Shown here one piece after another: positions 8,061-16,548 of a stretch of DNA of 64,000 nt. This stretch comes from an uncultured Duncaniella sp. GTDB lineage: Bacteria; Bacteroidota; Bacteroidia; Bacteroidales; Muribaculaceae. The translations under genes and the position numbers were made by a program. How positions within the stretch are numbered: position 1 is the stretch's first letter; each line of letters starts with the position of its first letter. The stretch covers positions 1 through 64,000 of the forward strand of contig CAJUGS010000006.1 of the NCBI GenBank assembly GCA_910586305.1, in the 5' to 3' direction. Below the pieces are notes generated by a model. It had not been told where the DNA came from. It worked only from the letters and a program-made list of their open reading frames with translations, and did not search any database.

Positions 8061-9413
8061 TTAGATGCGGATTTTCTTGGTGGTATTTCCGGTCTTCACG
8101 ATGTAGATGCCGGGTGTGAGAGCCTCGGCATTCACGCGGATGCCCTGGAGGTTGTAGTATTCCGGAACGGCGTTCTCGTCGCCCGAGATGCTGTCGATAC
8201 CGCTCACGTCGGTGTAGTCGGAGAACTCAACGAGCAGGTACTTGCCCATATAAGGTTCGTCGGTCTCTTCGTCCCATTCGAGCATGGTCACCTCGTATTT
8301 GACGGGATAGCCGCTTGCGCTGTCATAGGTCACCTCGCCGGCAGTGCGTCCGTATATCTCCTCATAGTCGCCGTCATAGCCGATATACTCCTCGAGGAGG
8401 AGGTTGCCGTAAGCGTCATATTTCACGGTCTCGACCTCCTTGTTGGTATATGATTCGTCGCCGCTGGTGGCAGTCTGCTCTATGGTGGCTATATATCCGT
8501 CGTTTTCGAGGGGCTCGTAGGTTGTTACGGCAACCTGGCGAACAGAGCCCTTCTCTACCACGATGGTTGAGATGAATTTCTCGGAGCCTTCAAAGTACTC
8601 TACGGTCTGCTTGAACTCCATGCCACCGTTGATGATTGTGGCCGACTTGATGCGGTTTGCTCCGGAGGTGAAGCCCTCGGCCCTGAGTATCTGGCCGTCG
8701 GTGCTTTCCCACACGATATCGGTGTATTTCACGCCGTCTTCCCACACGAGCGACGAGCCGTTGCTTGTGAGGTCTTTCTGCGAGATGGTGCTTGCTTTGC
8801 CGTCAGCGCCATATGTGATATTGATTTCCTGGATCGGGTCGTACACACCCTGGTAGGGGCAGGCTACGACGATTTTGGTGATATTTCCGGCCTCGTCGCG
8901 TGTGACGGTGCGCTCATAGTTGTTGCCGTTCTGCATCCAGTCGTTGTTTAGCCAGATCCACTGGTAGTTGGCAACGACGAAATCGGTGACGCGTGAGTCG
9001 TATTTGCGCTCCTCGCGGCTGTTGTTTTCAAATGTTGCGCCGCCGTCCTCTGAGATTTCGCTGAGCTTGAGGGTGAGCATACCGTTTTCGTCATATGAGC
9101 TTGTCTCGCGGCTTATCTCGCCGGTGCCTTCGGTGATAAGGTCAAGTATGCGCTTGCCTTCCGAGTTATAGGTGGTCTTGTAGGTCTGGTCAACTTCCCA
9201 TTCTTCACCATTCCAGAAGTAGGTGACTTGTGTGCCGGGACGCCAGAGTGCGTTGTTAGAGGGAGCGCGGAATCTGTATGCCTTGTTTATCGACGAAGTT
9301 TTTGCGACTGCAGGCTTGGCCATACGGGCCAGTGTCATCAGTGACTCGGGAGCTGATGCCGAGCAGGTCATTCCGACTGCAGTAAGCATGGCTACGAGAG
9401 TAAAATTCTTCAT
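8061..9413 (-). CDS. Secreted protein with a C-terminal sorting-type domain
   Basis: 450 residues with a signal peptide (MKNFTLVAMLTAVGMTCSASA). The body is a run of short beta-strand pairs with motifs such as YNSEGKR, YDENGM, DEAGNITKI and YDAYGNLLLEEY, resembling the YD-type or DUF4595-like repeats of exported Bacteroidales proteins. The last 35 residues (YYNLQGIRV, LTPGIYIVKTG, KKIRI) match the C-terminal domain that Bacteroidetes attach to type IX-secreted or surface proteins. No enzyme motif is visible; an adhesin or surface role is a guess. It is transcribed alone, with its own promoter and terminator. Confidence 0.75.
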   Translation of the reverse strand: MKNFTLVAMLTAVGMTCSASAPESLMTLARMAKPAVAKTSSINKAYRFRAPSNNALWRPGTQVTYFWNGEEWEVDQTYKTTYNSEGKRILDLITEGTGEISRETSSYDENGMLTLKLSEISEDGGATFENNSREERKYDSRVTDFVVANYQWIWLNNDWMQNGNNYERTVTRDEAGNITKIVVACPYQGVYDPIQEINITYGADGKASTISQKDLTSNGSSLVWEDGVKYTDIVWESTDGQILRAEGFTSGANRIKSATIINGGMEFKQTVEYFEGSEKFISTIVVEKGSVRQVAVTTYEPLENDGYIATIEQTATSGDESYTNKEVETVKYDAYGNLLLEEYIGYDGDYEEIYGRTAGEVTYDSASGYPVKYEVTMLEWDEETDEPYMGKYLLVEFSDYTDVSGIDSISGDENAVPEYYNLQGIRVNAEALTPGIYIVKTGNTTKKIRI

Positions 9414-9452
9414 AGGCTTGGATAAATGATGGTTTTATTGTTGATTTCGGTG

Positions 9453-9460
9453 CAAAGATA
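9453..9460 (-). promoter_or_regulatory. Promoter -7 box of the secreted-protein gene
   Basis: TATCTTTG on the minus strand, about 40 bases before the ATG at 9413. The upstream DNA is AT-rich and no exact TTTG is present at -33. Confidence 0.5.
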
Positions 9461-9534
9461 GCTAAAATATCTATAATCTCATTTCTTTTTGCTATAAAAA
9501 TAGCTTTATGGCAAAAAATATGCCATCTGTCAGG

Positions 9535-10209
9535 CTAAAGCTGTCCCAGCTCCACCATTGTCGCCACGCGCTCTATGATAGCGTCCTTGCGGTCGCTCTG
9601 AGGCTTGTAGGAGGTCTTGAGATTGACACCGAAGAAGCGGCCGAATGTCTGCCAGAATCCGGCGCGGAACGAGCCCAGAAAGGCCTTGAGGATATTGTAG
9701 CTCGACTGGTTGGTCTCGCGGTTGATGAGCTTTATGAGCATCTGGGCCTGGGCCTTGGTGAATTTCTTCAGCACGGGCTTATACTGCTCGAACACGGCTC
9801 CTTCCATTTTCTTGAGGTGTTCCTCGCGTTCCTTCTGGGTGGGGAATGTCTCGATATATTCGTAGGTCTCTATGAGTGTCTCGCAGATGAGTTTGGCATA
9901 GGGGAGGGTCTTGCGCACGTCGCGGACTGTCTTCCAGTAGAATTCCTCCTCCTTCTTGTTCTTGAACTTGATGGGAGGATAGACGGTGACGTCGGATAGC
10001 ACCAGCATGAGTTGCTCGTCGCCGGCGTCGTCGGTGAAGAAATAGTAGCCCTGCAGTGCCTTCTTGCGCGCTCCCCGGGCCTCAATCTCCTCAATATCGT
10101 CGGGCGAGAGGGTGGGGGTGTAGGAGTCCGCATCAGCCGACACGAAAGCCCGGCTCCCTGCGGCGACAAGGAGCAGACTCAGAAGTATGTGGCGGAAACT
10201 CACGGACAT
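9535..10209 (-). CDS. DUF4294 exported protein
   Basis: 224 residues with a signal peptide (about 1-25). The remainder matches DUF4294, a Bacteroidetes family of unknown function: a beta segment (DEQLMLVLSDVTVYPP), then long charged helices (KNKKEEEFYWKTVRDVRKTL, TQKEREEHLKKMEG, KFTKAQAQMLIKLINRET) and the family block LKAFLGSFRAGFWQTFGRFF. No catalytic motif is evident. The gene is leftward, downstream of the metallo-hydrolase gene across a 140-base gap that holds a large hairpin. Confidence 0.8.
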   Translation of the reverse strand: MSVSFRHILLSLLLVAAGSRAFVSADADSYTPTLSPDDIEEIEARGARKKALQGYYFFTDDAGDEQLMLVLSDVTVYPPIKFKNKKEEEFYWKTVRDVRKTLPYAKLICETLIETYEYIETFPTQKEREEHLKKMEGAVFEQYKPVLKKFTKAQAQMLIKLINRETNQSSYNILKAFLGSFRAGFWQTFGRFFGVNLKTSYKPQSDRKDAIIERVATMVELGQL

Positions 10210-10284
10210 ATTGATATATTAACGCGTAATCATGCTTTTTATTGTGTCGTGGCGGGTAAAAAAACTCCGGCTTAGGGATAAGTG

Positions 10285-10328
10285 CCGAGGCACGGAGCAC
10301 CCGTCTCGACGGATGCCTCGTGCCTCGG
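10285..10328. repeat. Large inverted repeat between two leftward genes
   Basis: Bases 10285-10294 pair perfectly with 10319-10328, and an inner stem (CCGTC with GACGG) sits inside. It lies just after the stop of the metallo-hydrolase gene at 10350. With no T run it may slow polymerase or protect an mRNA 3' end. Confidence 0.5.
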
Positions 10329-10349
10329 ATGCTGTGTCGCTGAGAGTCG

Positions 10350-11078
10350 TCATTCCACCTCCGCGCTCATGCCCGGACGATCCAGACAGTGGCAGGCGGC
10401 TTTGCTTGACTGCGGGATATAGCCGGCGAAGTCGCAGGCCTTCTGAGGCTCGCCCCAGAAGTGCATGGGGAAGAAGTTTCTGACATCGATTTTCTCAAGG
10501 AATATCTGCGCGCCCTTGGCAAAGTCCTTGCCCATGCGGGCGTCAACGGGAAACATCACTATGTCCATCACGGGATATTTCTCGGCGATGCGGTCCACTA
10601 TGGTGTTGAAGCGGTTTTCGGCCTTGGCCACCTCGCGCTCGTCCGACTCCTCGCTCCAGTGCCAGTCGTTGAGGTCGCCGGCGTGGAAGAGCAGTGTATC
10701 GTCGGGCAGGGTGATGGCATAGCTCACTCCGGCATCGGTGGAGCCGCAGGCCTCTACGCGTTTCACTCCGGGAATCTGTTCGATAATATCGCCCGCCGAC
10801 ATCCAGGCCACTTCTATCCCGGTCTTGGGAACGAGCTTCGAGAAGATGTCGTTGGAGAGGATATAGACACGTTTGCGGTTCTGCGCCAGTTCGAAGATGG
10901 AGGTATTGAAATGGTCGGCGTGGTGGTGGGTGACGAAGAAAAGCACCGGGACTTCCTCGTTTTCACGAAGCACTTTCTCGAGTTTCTTGTCGGGGTCCTT
11001 ATAGTAGTCGAAAACCATTATCGCGGCGGGTGTCGACACTGCGAACCCGCTATGGTCGAGATATGTAACCTTTTTCAT
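10350..11078 (-). CDS. Metallo-beta-lactamase-fold hydrolase
   Basis: 242 residues. The metal-binding motif THHHADHFN (residues 48-56) gives the HxHxDH signature of the MBL fold. Later ligands are likely the aspartate in LLFHAGDLNDWHW and a C-terminal histidine in FFPMHFWGEP. It resembles the UlaG-like or predicted Zn-dependent hydrolases of this superfamily; the substrate is unknown. The frame stays open 72 codons upstream, but those overlap metF antiparallel-free sequence with no family match, so MKKVTYLDHSGF at 11078 is the start. metF ends 65 bases upstream on the same strand. Confidence 0.8.
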   Translation of the reverse strand: MKKVTYLDHSGFAVSTPAAIMVFDYYKDPDKKLEKVLRENEEVPVLFFVTHHHADHFNTSIFELAQNRKRVYILSNDIFSKLVPKTGIEVAWMSAGDIIEQIPGVKRVEACGSTDAGVSYAITLPDDTLLFHAGDLNDWHWSEESDEREVAKAENRFNTIVDRIAEKYPVMDIVMFPVDARMGKDFAKGAQIFLEKIDVRNFFPMHFWGEPQKACDFAGYIPQSSKAACHCLDRPGMSAEVE

Positions 11079-11143
11079 AGGGAAGAGTTTGGTGGTTTGT
11101 GTTTTGTCTACCCTATTAAACGCCCCGCCGGAGCTAAAAGTTC

Positions 11144-12097
11144 TCAGTATATCTCCCTTGCTATGCGTCGCACTGAGTCGGTGGCCATGAGGGTGTAGAA
11201 GTGTATCGAGGGTACTCCGTGGGCCATGAGATCGCGACACTGGGCTATGCACCATTCCACACCGACCTCGCGTGCCTGCTCGTCGGTGGCACACTTGCGC
11301 AGCTCGGCAGCAAACGGCTCGGGGATGTCGCTGCGGAACACTCGCGGCAGCACCGTGAGCTGGCTGCGCGTCACCACGGGCTTTATACCCGGAATGATGG
11401 GGACCGTGATACCGGCGGCGCGGGCGCGCTCCACAAACGAGTAGTATTTCTCGTTGTCGAAAAACATCTGGGTCACCAGATAGTCGGCTCCCGCATCCAC
11501 CTTGGCCTTGGCGTGGCGCAGGTCGCTCTCCATATTGGGCGCGGCCTCGTGCTTCTCGGGGTAGCAGGCCATGCCATAGCTGAACGGAGTGGCGTTGGGC
11601 TCGAAACGCAGGCCGTCGTGATAGAGGCCGCGGTTGAAGTCGTTCACCTGGGCCTGCAGGTCGGAGGCATGGAGGTTGACCACCCTCGGGTCGGTAGATT
11701 TGTCGGGGCCCTTGGCATCGCCCTGCAGAAGGAGCAGGTCGTGGATGCCCAGGAAGTTGAGGTCTATGAGCGCATATTCTGTCTCGTCGCGGGTGAAGCC
11801 TTTGCAGATGATGTGTGGCACGGCGGTGATGCCATACTTGTTCTGCACGGCCGAGGCTATCGCCACAGTGCCGGGACGTTTTTTCACCTTGTTCTTTACT
11901 ATGGTGCCGTCCGGATTCTCGCGATATTCTATTTCCGACCTGTGGGAAGTGATGTTGATATATTTCGGGTCAAACTCTCGCAGTTTGTCGACAATGGCAT
12001 AGACCCGTTCGATGTCATTGCCCTTGAGCGGGGGAAGAATCTCGAACGAGAAAGCCGTGCTTCCGGCGGAGTTTCGGATATGGTCGATTACTCTCAT
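11144..12097 (-). CDS. metF: Methylenetetrahydrofolate reductase MetF
   Basis: MetF reduces 5,10-methylene-THF to 5-methyl-THF with an FAD cofactor, supplying methyl groups for methionine. The 317-residue TIM barrel shows the family blocks FSFEILPPLKG near the start (catalytic Glu19), YINITSHRSE, the GxxDLLLLQGD-type FAD segment (IHDLLLLQGDAKGPD), and the substrate region DYLVTQMFFDN followed by IPIIPGIKPV. Length is normal for the bacterial enzyme. It has a well-formed promoter upstream. The metallo-hydrolase gene follows on the same strand and may be co-transcribed. Confidence 0.95.
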   Translation of the reverse strand: MRVIDHIRNSAGSTAFSFEILPPLKGNDIERVYAIVDKLREFDPKYINITSHRSEIEYRENPDGTIVKNKVKKRPGTVAIASAVQNKYGITAVPHIICKGFTRDETEYALIDLNFLGIHDLLLLQGDAKGPDKSTDPRVVNLHASDLQAQVNDFNRGLYHDGLRFEPNATPFSYGMACYPEKHEAAPNMESDLRHAKAKVDAGADYLVTQMFFDNEKYYSFVERARAAGITVPIIPGIKPVVTRSQLTVLPRVFRSDIPEPFAAELRKCATDEQAREVGVEWCIAQCRDLMAHGVPSIHFYTLMATDSVRRIAREIY

Positions 12098-12134
12098 TGA
12101 TGAAATATGTATATGTATAGGTTGTGACTGGTTA

Positions 12135-12166
12135 CAAAGTTAATGTTTTTAAGCCGACCGACCAAA
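12135..12166 (-). promoter_or_regulatory. Promoter of metF
   Basis: On the minus strand TTTG (12163-12166), 20 bases, then TAACTTTG (12135-12142). Full consensus; leader about 34 bases. Confidence 0.75.
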
Positions 12167-12252
12167 TGGATGACGGAATATGTGGGTGTTTAGCCTACGA
12201 TATTTAGGCTGCCGATGTGTTTTGCTGTCCCGTATGTGCAGATATGCAAAAA

Positions 12253-12288
12253 GCCCGTCGGTGGCGGAAGATTCCGCTGCCGACGGGC
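12253..12288 (-). terminator. Terminator of serC-serA
   Basis: Bases 12253-12261 pair with 12280-12288 with an inner GCGGAA/TTCCGC stem. On the minus strand TTTTTG follows immediately. It sits 20 bases past the serA stop. Confidence 0.8.
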
Positions 12289-12308
12289 CTGTGGGTGAAA
12301 ATGTATGA

Positions 12309-13229
12309 TTACTTATTTACTCGGAATCGGTCTTCGCCTGTGGTGAGGAAGGCGATTACCTGGCGGGCGGCGGCGATGCCGGCGTTGATGTTGGCCTCGG
12401 CTGTCTGTGCGCCCATCTTCTTGGGTGTGAAGAACACGCGGTCGCCAAACATCTCCTTGATTTCAGCAGCGCGGTCGGGAGCCACGTCGGCCGCATACTT
12501 GATGTCGGGACGTGCTTCAAGAGCGCGTATGAGCCCCTCTTCGTCTATCACCTCCTTGCGGGCGGTGTTGATGAGGAGTCCGCCCTTGGGCATAGAGGCG
12601 ATGAGGTCATATCCGATGGATCCGCGGGTCTCGGGAGTGGCGGGAATGTGGACCGACACTACCTTGCACTCACGATAGAGCTGCTCTACCGAGTGGAGCG
12701 GTGTCACTCCGGCTTCCTCCATCACGGTGTCGGGGCAATAGGGGTCGACGGCCGAGATGTTCATCTCGAATCCGCGGGCTATACGTGCCACGTTGCGACC
12801 CACCTGTCCGAAGGCCTGGATGCCGAGGGTCTTTCCTTTCAGCTCGGTGCCCGAGGTGCCGTTGTACATATTGCGGCACATCATCACCGCCATGCCGAAC
12901 ACGAGCTCGGCCACGGCGTTGGAGTTCTGGCCGGGGGTGTTCTGCGCGCTCACTCCGTGGGCTGTCGCTGCTGCCAGGTCGATATTGTCATATCCGGCTC
13001 CGGCGCGCACCACTATCTTGAGGTTCTTGGCTGCGTTGAGCACCTCGGCGTCTACCTTGTCCGAACGGATTATCAGGCCGTCCACATCGGCCACTGCTGC
13101 GAGCAGGTCGGCCTTTGATGTGTACTTCTCAAGCAGGACCAGCTCTGCGCCGGCTCCTTCTATCACCTCGCGCATACCGTCGACAGCGACGGCTGCAAAT
13201 GGCTTTTCGGTGGCTATGAGTATCTTCAT
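12309..13229 (-). CDS. serA: D-3-phosphoglycerate dehydrogenase, short form without ACT domain
   Basis: SerA oxidises 3-phosphoglycerate to 3-phosphohydroxypyruvate with NAD, opening the serine pathway. 306 residues: substrate domain to about 100, Rossmann domain around GIQAFGQVGRNVARI (137-151), Arg/acid region LLINTARKEVID. There is no C-terminal regulatory ACT domain, so no classical serine feedback site. The usual TPHxG catalytic histidine is replaced: TPKKMGAQTAEAN (268-280) puts lysines at 270-271, the pattern of type II PGDHs such as that of Entamoeba, where lysine takes the histidine's place. serC is 23 bases upstream. Confidence 0.93.
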   Translation of the reverse strand: MKILIATEKPFAAVAVDGMREVIEGAGAELVLLEKYTSKADLLAAVADVDGLIIRSDKVDAEVLNAAKNLKIVVRAGAGYDNIDLAAATAHGVSAQNTPGQNSNAVAELVFGMAVMMCRNMYNGTSGTELKGKTLGIQAFGQVGRNVARIARGFEMNISAVDPYCPDTVMEEAGVTPLHSVEQLYRECKVVSVHIPATPETRGSIGYDLIASMPKGGLLINTARKEVIDEEGLIRALEARPDIKYAADVAPDRAAEIKEMFGDRVFFTPKKMGAQTAEANINAGIAAARQVIAFLTTGEDRFRVNK

Positions 13230-13252
13230 GGGGGTATTCGTGGGGGGGAAGA

Positions 13253-14320
13253 TCAGTGCTGTTTTTCAAATTCGTTCATTGCTTCGATGAGGGCCTTGAC
13301 GCTCTCTACGGGCAGGGCGTTGTAGAGCGATGCGCGGAATCCGCCAACAGAGCGGTGGCCCTTGATGCCCACGATGCCGCGGGCCGAAGCGAAGTCTACG
13401 AAGTCCTTCTCAAGCTCCTTGTATTCGGGAGTCATGACGAATGTGACATTCATGATGGAGCGGGAGTCGGCCTCGGCTGTGCCTACGAACATCTTGCTCG
13501 AGTCGATGGCGTCGTAGAGCATGGAGGCTTTTTCGAGGTCGAGCTTTTCGAGAGCCTTCACACCGCCCTGCTCCTTGTAGTAGCGGAGGGTCATGAGGGA
13601 AGAGTAGACGGGGAGCACCGGAGGGGTGTTGAACATAGAGCCCTTCTTGATGTGGGTGCGGTAGTCGAGCATTGTGGGTATGGCGCGGTCCACGTGGCCG
13701 AGCGCGCTCTCCTTGACAATGATGAGGGTGGCACCTGCGGGGCCGAGGTTTTTCTGTGCGCCGGCATAGATGAGGTCATATTTCGACACATCGACAGGGC
13801 GAGAGAAAATATCGCTCGACATATCGGCCACGAGGGGCACCTTCACGTCGGGATCGGTGCGGAGCTCGGTGCCGTAGATGGTGTTGTTGGTGGTGATGTG
13901 GAAGTAGTCCAGATCCTCGGGCACGGTATAGCCCTTGGGATAGAAGTTGTAGTTGGCGTCCTTGCTGGAAGCAAGCACCTCAACGTCGCCGAACAGGCGG
14001 GCCTCCTTGATGGCGTTTGCAGCCCATGTGCCGGTGTCGAGATAGCCGGCCTTGGTGCGCAGAAGGTTCATAGGCGCCATGCAGAACTGCATACTGGCTC
14101 CACCTCCGAGATAGAGCACGTGGTAGCCTTCGGGAACATCGAGGAGTTCCTTCACGAGAGCCTGGGCTTCGTCCATAACGGCCACAAACTCCTTGCTGCG
14201 GTGGGAGACTTCAAGAATCGACAGGCCGGTTCCGGCAAAATCGTTTACGGCTTCGGCCGTATGCTTGATGGTGTACTCGCTCAGGATAGAGGGTCCGGCA
14301 TAGAAATTATGTTTCTTCAT
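13253..14320 (-). CDS. serC: Phosphoserine aminotransferase SerC
   Basis: SerC converts 3-phosphohydroxypyruvate and glutamate to phosphoserine, the second step of serine synthesis, and a similar step in PLP synthesis in some bacteria. The 355-residue class V aminotransferase carries the PLP lysine in YAGAQKNLGPAG, the phosphate-binding LGGGASMQF near the N-terminus, and GIVGIKGHRSVGGFRASLYN near the end. It is the first gene of a serC-serA operon running from the promoter at 14359 to the terminator at 12253. Confidence 0.96.
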   Translation of the reverse strand: MKKHNFYAGPSILSEYTIKHTAEAVNDFAGTGLSILEVSHRSKEFVAVMDEAQALVKELLDVPEGYHVLYLGGGASMQFCMAPMNLLRTKAGYLDTGTWAANAIKEARLFGDVEVLASSKDANYNFYPKGYTVPEDLDYFHITTNNTIYGTELRTDPDVKVPLVADMSSDIFSRPVDVSKYDLIYAGAQKNLGPAGATLIIVKESALGHVDRAIPTMLDYRTHIKKGSMFNTPPVLPVYSSLMTLRYYKEQGGVKALEKLDLEKASMLYDAIDSSKMFVGTAEADSRSIMNVTFVMTPEYKELEKDFVDFASARGIVGIKGHRSVGGFRASLYNALPVESVKALIEAMNEFEKQH

Positions 14321-14358
14321 ATCGGAAATGTTGAGGTATGGTTTTACACTTGTGACCG

Positions 14359-14366
14359 CAAATATA
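14359..14366 (-). promoter_or_regulatory. Promoter -7 box of serC-serA
   Basis: TATATTTG on the minus strand, 38 bases before the SerC ATG. No exact TTTG at -33. Confidence 0.5.
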
Positions 14367-14691
14367 CGACAAAATATCCAATATCGTACCCGATTGGTGA
14401 AATATTTCCTTAATAGGACGTGAAAAGTGAAATTTGAAACAAAATACAGTCAAGTGCAAACAAAATGTTTGAATGTGGCTGCGTTCCTGCGAAAAAAATA
14501 AAGAAAAAGCCCTCGGATGCTGACAGCGCGGTTCAGCCTGGCAGTGTCGCAATCTCTGATTCCGGTTCTGTTGCCGGCGGTGGCATTGATAGGCCCGCAT
14601 CGATAATTGTGTGTCCGTCAGGCCGCCGGAGAAGACAGCCTGTTGACAACGAAGACGACATTATCGCACCTTTCCGGGGGCGGGCTCACAC
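14367..14691. other. Intergenic DNA between serC and the uncertain ORF
   Basis: The serC end is AT-rich promoter DNA. From about 14510 it becomes GC-rich and open in several frames, but I see no family signal, start context or structured RNA I can support. Confidence 0.4.
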
Positions 14692-14699
14692 TAACTTTG
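14692..14699 (+). promoter_or_regulatory. Promoter -7 box before the uncertain ORF
   Basis: TAACTTTG matches the consensus and stands 18 bases before the ATG at 14718. No exact -33 element. It is the main reason to believe the following ORF is expressed. Confidence 0.45.
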
Positions 14700-14717
14700 C
14701 AGAAAAAAGAAGCGAGC

Positions 14718-15353
14718 ATGACCAAAGACGACTACTCCGACCTCCGCATAAGCCGTGTGGCAGTCGGGCGACATCTCACCGACACCATCGACCGGCTCCT
14801 CGACCGAAAGGTCCCGGCCGAGGTGTATGCCGCCACCATGACCGCCGTCTACCGCCATATACTCGACGGGACATGGTGGCCGGGCGAAGACACGGCGTGC
14901 GACACGGATGTCTTTGCCGGAGCGGTAGCAGCCATCTCATGCTCGGCCCGAAGGTCGGCGAGCGCGCGGGAGGCCGCCCGCCGCCGTAGGGAACGCCTTC
15001 TTCAGCCCCGAGCCAAGGTCTCGCGAAAGAAGCGCAAGGCACCGCGCCGACAGAACATGACGGCCTCCTCCGGGAGGGTCGAGGCTGTCATTTCTCCTCC
15101 TGTCGCCAGCGTTGGTTTTGCAGTTGCGCCGAACGCACCTCGGCCGGATTGTCACACGGAGTCCAGAACGCCCGGTGGCCAAGTGAGTCGGGCATATACT
15201 GCTGCACCACAAAGTTACCGGGATAGTCGTGGGCATACTTGTAGTCGCGCCCGTAGCCCATCTCCTTCATTAACTTGGTGGGGGCATTGCGCAGGTGCAG
15301 AGGCACAGGCAGGTCGCCGCTCTCCCTCACCTCGGCGAGAGCCGCGTCAATAG
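14718..15353 (+). CDS. Uncertain basic-tailed protein overlapping rarA
   Basis: 211 codons from the ATG just after a promoter box. The first ~75 residues look protein-like (TDTIDRLLDRKVPAEVYAAT, VYRHILDGTWWPGED), then a strongly basic helix follows (ARRSASAREAARRRRERLLQ, KVSRKKRKAPRR). That order loosely recalls small DUF6291-type proteins of Bacteroidales, but the match is weak. The last 88 codons run antisense over the 3' end of rarA and look like shadow sequence, so the true gene may be shorter and interrupted by a frameshift. No function can be given. Confidence 0.35.
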   Translation: MTKDDYSDLRISRVAVGRHLTDTIDRLLDRKVPAEVYAATMTAVYRHILDGTWWPGEDTACDTDVFAGAVAAISCSARRSASAREAARRRRERLLQPRAKVSRKKRKAPRRQNMTASSGRVEAVISPPVASVGFAVAPNAPRPDCHTESRTPGGQVSRAYTAAPQSYRDSRGHTCSRARSPSPSLTWWGHCAGAEAQAGRRSPSPRREPRQ

Positions 15354-16368
15354 CCTTGTAGGCCGAGTTGCTCTTGGGCGAGAGCGCCAGATAGACGGCA
15401 CACTCGGCCAGCGGGATGCGCCCCTCTGGCCAGCCTATCTTGTGGATGGCGTCGAAAGTGGCGTTGGCCAGCAGAAGCGCGTTCGGATTGGCCAGCCCCA
15501 CATCCTCGGCCGCGAGAATGAGTAGTCGGCGGGCTATGAACTCCGGCTCCTCGCCCCCCTCGATCATTCGTGCCAGCCAGTAGACGGCTGCATCCGGGTC
15601 GCTGCCGCGGATGCTCTTGATGAAGGCCGAGATGATGTCGTAGTGCATTTCGCCACCCTTGTCATAGGCGGCGGGGTTTTCCTGGAGACGGTCGGTGATG
15701 ACACGGTCGTTGATCACGATTTTCTCCCCCCGGGGTGTTGACTGCTCGAGCAGGTCGAGGATGTTGAGCAGCTTGCGGGCATCTCCGCCGCCAAATCTGA
15801 ACAGGGCCGTGGTCTGTTCCACCTCCACGCCGTGGGCGCGCAGCACGTCGTCTTTCTCGATGGCGCGGGCCAGGAGCTCGTCGAGTTCCTCGCCTTCGAG
15901 CGGGCGCAGAGTGTAGACCTGGGCGCGCGACAGGAGCGGGCGTATCACCTCGAACGACGGATTCTCGGTGGTGGCGCCGATGAGCGTGACTATGCCGCTT
16001 TCCACGGCTCCGAGCAGGCTGTCCTGCTGGGCTTTGTTGAAACGGTGGATTTCGTCGATGAAAAGCACCGGGCGGCCTGTGGTGAACATACTCGCCGCGT
16101 CGCGCTTGCACTTGTCGAGCACGTCGCGCACATCCTTCACGCCCGAGTTGACCGCCGAGAGCGTGTAGTAGGGCACGTTGACGGTGTTGGCAATGATGCG
16201 GGCCAGCGTGGTCTTGCCCACTCCGGGAGGACCCCACAGGATGAACGACGCTATGCGGCCCGACTCGATCATGCGTCTCACCACGCCGTCGGGGCCCACG
16301 AGGTGCTTCTGGCCTATGTAGTCATCGAGCGACTTCGGCCTCAGACGCTCTGCCAAGGGTATATTCAT
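15088..16368 (-). CDS. rarA: Replication-associated recombination protein RarA (MgsA)
   Basis: RarA is an AAA+ ATPase related to the clamp loader and Werner helicase-interacting protein, acting at stalled replication forks. 426 residues: N-terminal PLAERLRPKSLDDYIGQ, Walker A GPPGVGKTT (about 46-54), Walker B with LFIDEIHRFNKAQQD, sensor 1 GATTENPSFE, then the C-terminal tetramerisation region (MIEGGEEPEFIARRLLILAAE, LHLRNAPTKLMKEMGYG). Full length. No clear promoter was found in front of it; the divergent gene starts 180 bases away. Confidence 0.96.
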   Translation of the reverse strand: MNIPLAERLRPKSLDDYIGQKHLVGPDGVVRRMIESGRIASFILWGPPGVGKTTLARIIANTVNVPYYTLSAVNSGVKDVRDVLDKCKRDAASMFTTGRPVLFIDEIHRFNKAQQDSLLGAVESGIVTLIGATTENPSFEVIRPLLSRAQVYTLRPLEGEELDELLARAIEKDDVLRAHGVEVEQTTALFRFGGGDARKLLNILDLLEQSTPRGEKIVINDRVITDRLQENPAAYDKGGEMHYDIISAFIKSIRGSDPDAAVYWLARMIEGGEEPEFIARRLLILAAEDVGLANPNALLLANATFDAIHKIGWPEGRIPLAECAVYLALSPKSNSAYKAIDAALAEVRESGDLPVPLHLRNAPTKLMKEMGYGRDYKYAHDYPGNFVVQQYMPDSLGHRAFWTPCDNPAEVRSAQLQNQRWRQEEK

Positions 16369-16548
16369 ATTCCTATATAACGGACGGTAGGGCGGTTTTA
16401 GTGTTAAATGAGTTTAACGGGTCGATGGCAATTTTTGTCATTAAGAATTTTTTGTTAATTTTACGCCGTGAGACCGTCACGAACTTTACGGTCCGCGCGG
16501 TTGTTAATTTATTACAACAGATAAATTAACGTTTTAAACTATCAAGCA

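Noticed and set aside
14465..14989. 174-codon rightward frame between serC and rarA
   Set aside because: It has no promoter context, starts in AT-rich DNA and has the Gly/Ser/Arg-rich composition of random GC-rich frame; the ATG at 14718 in another frame is better supported.
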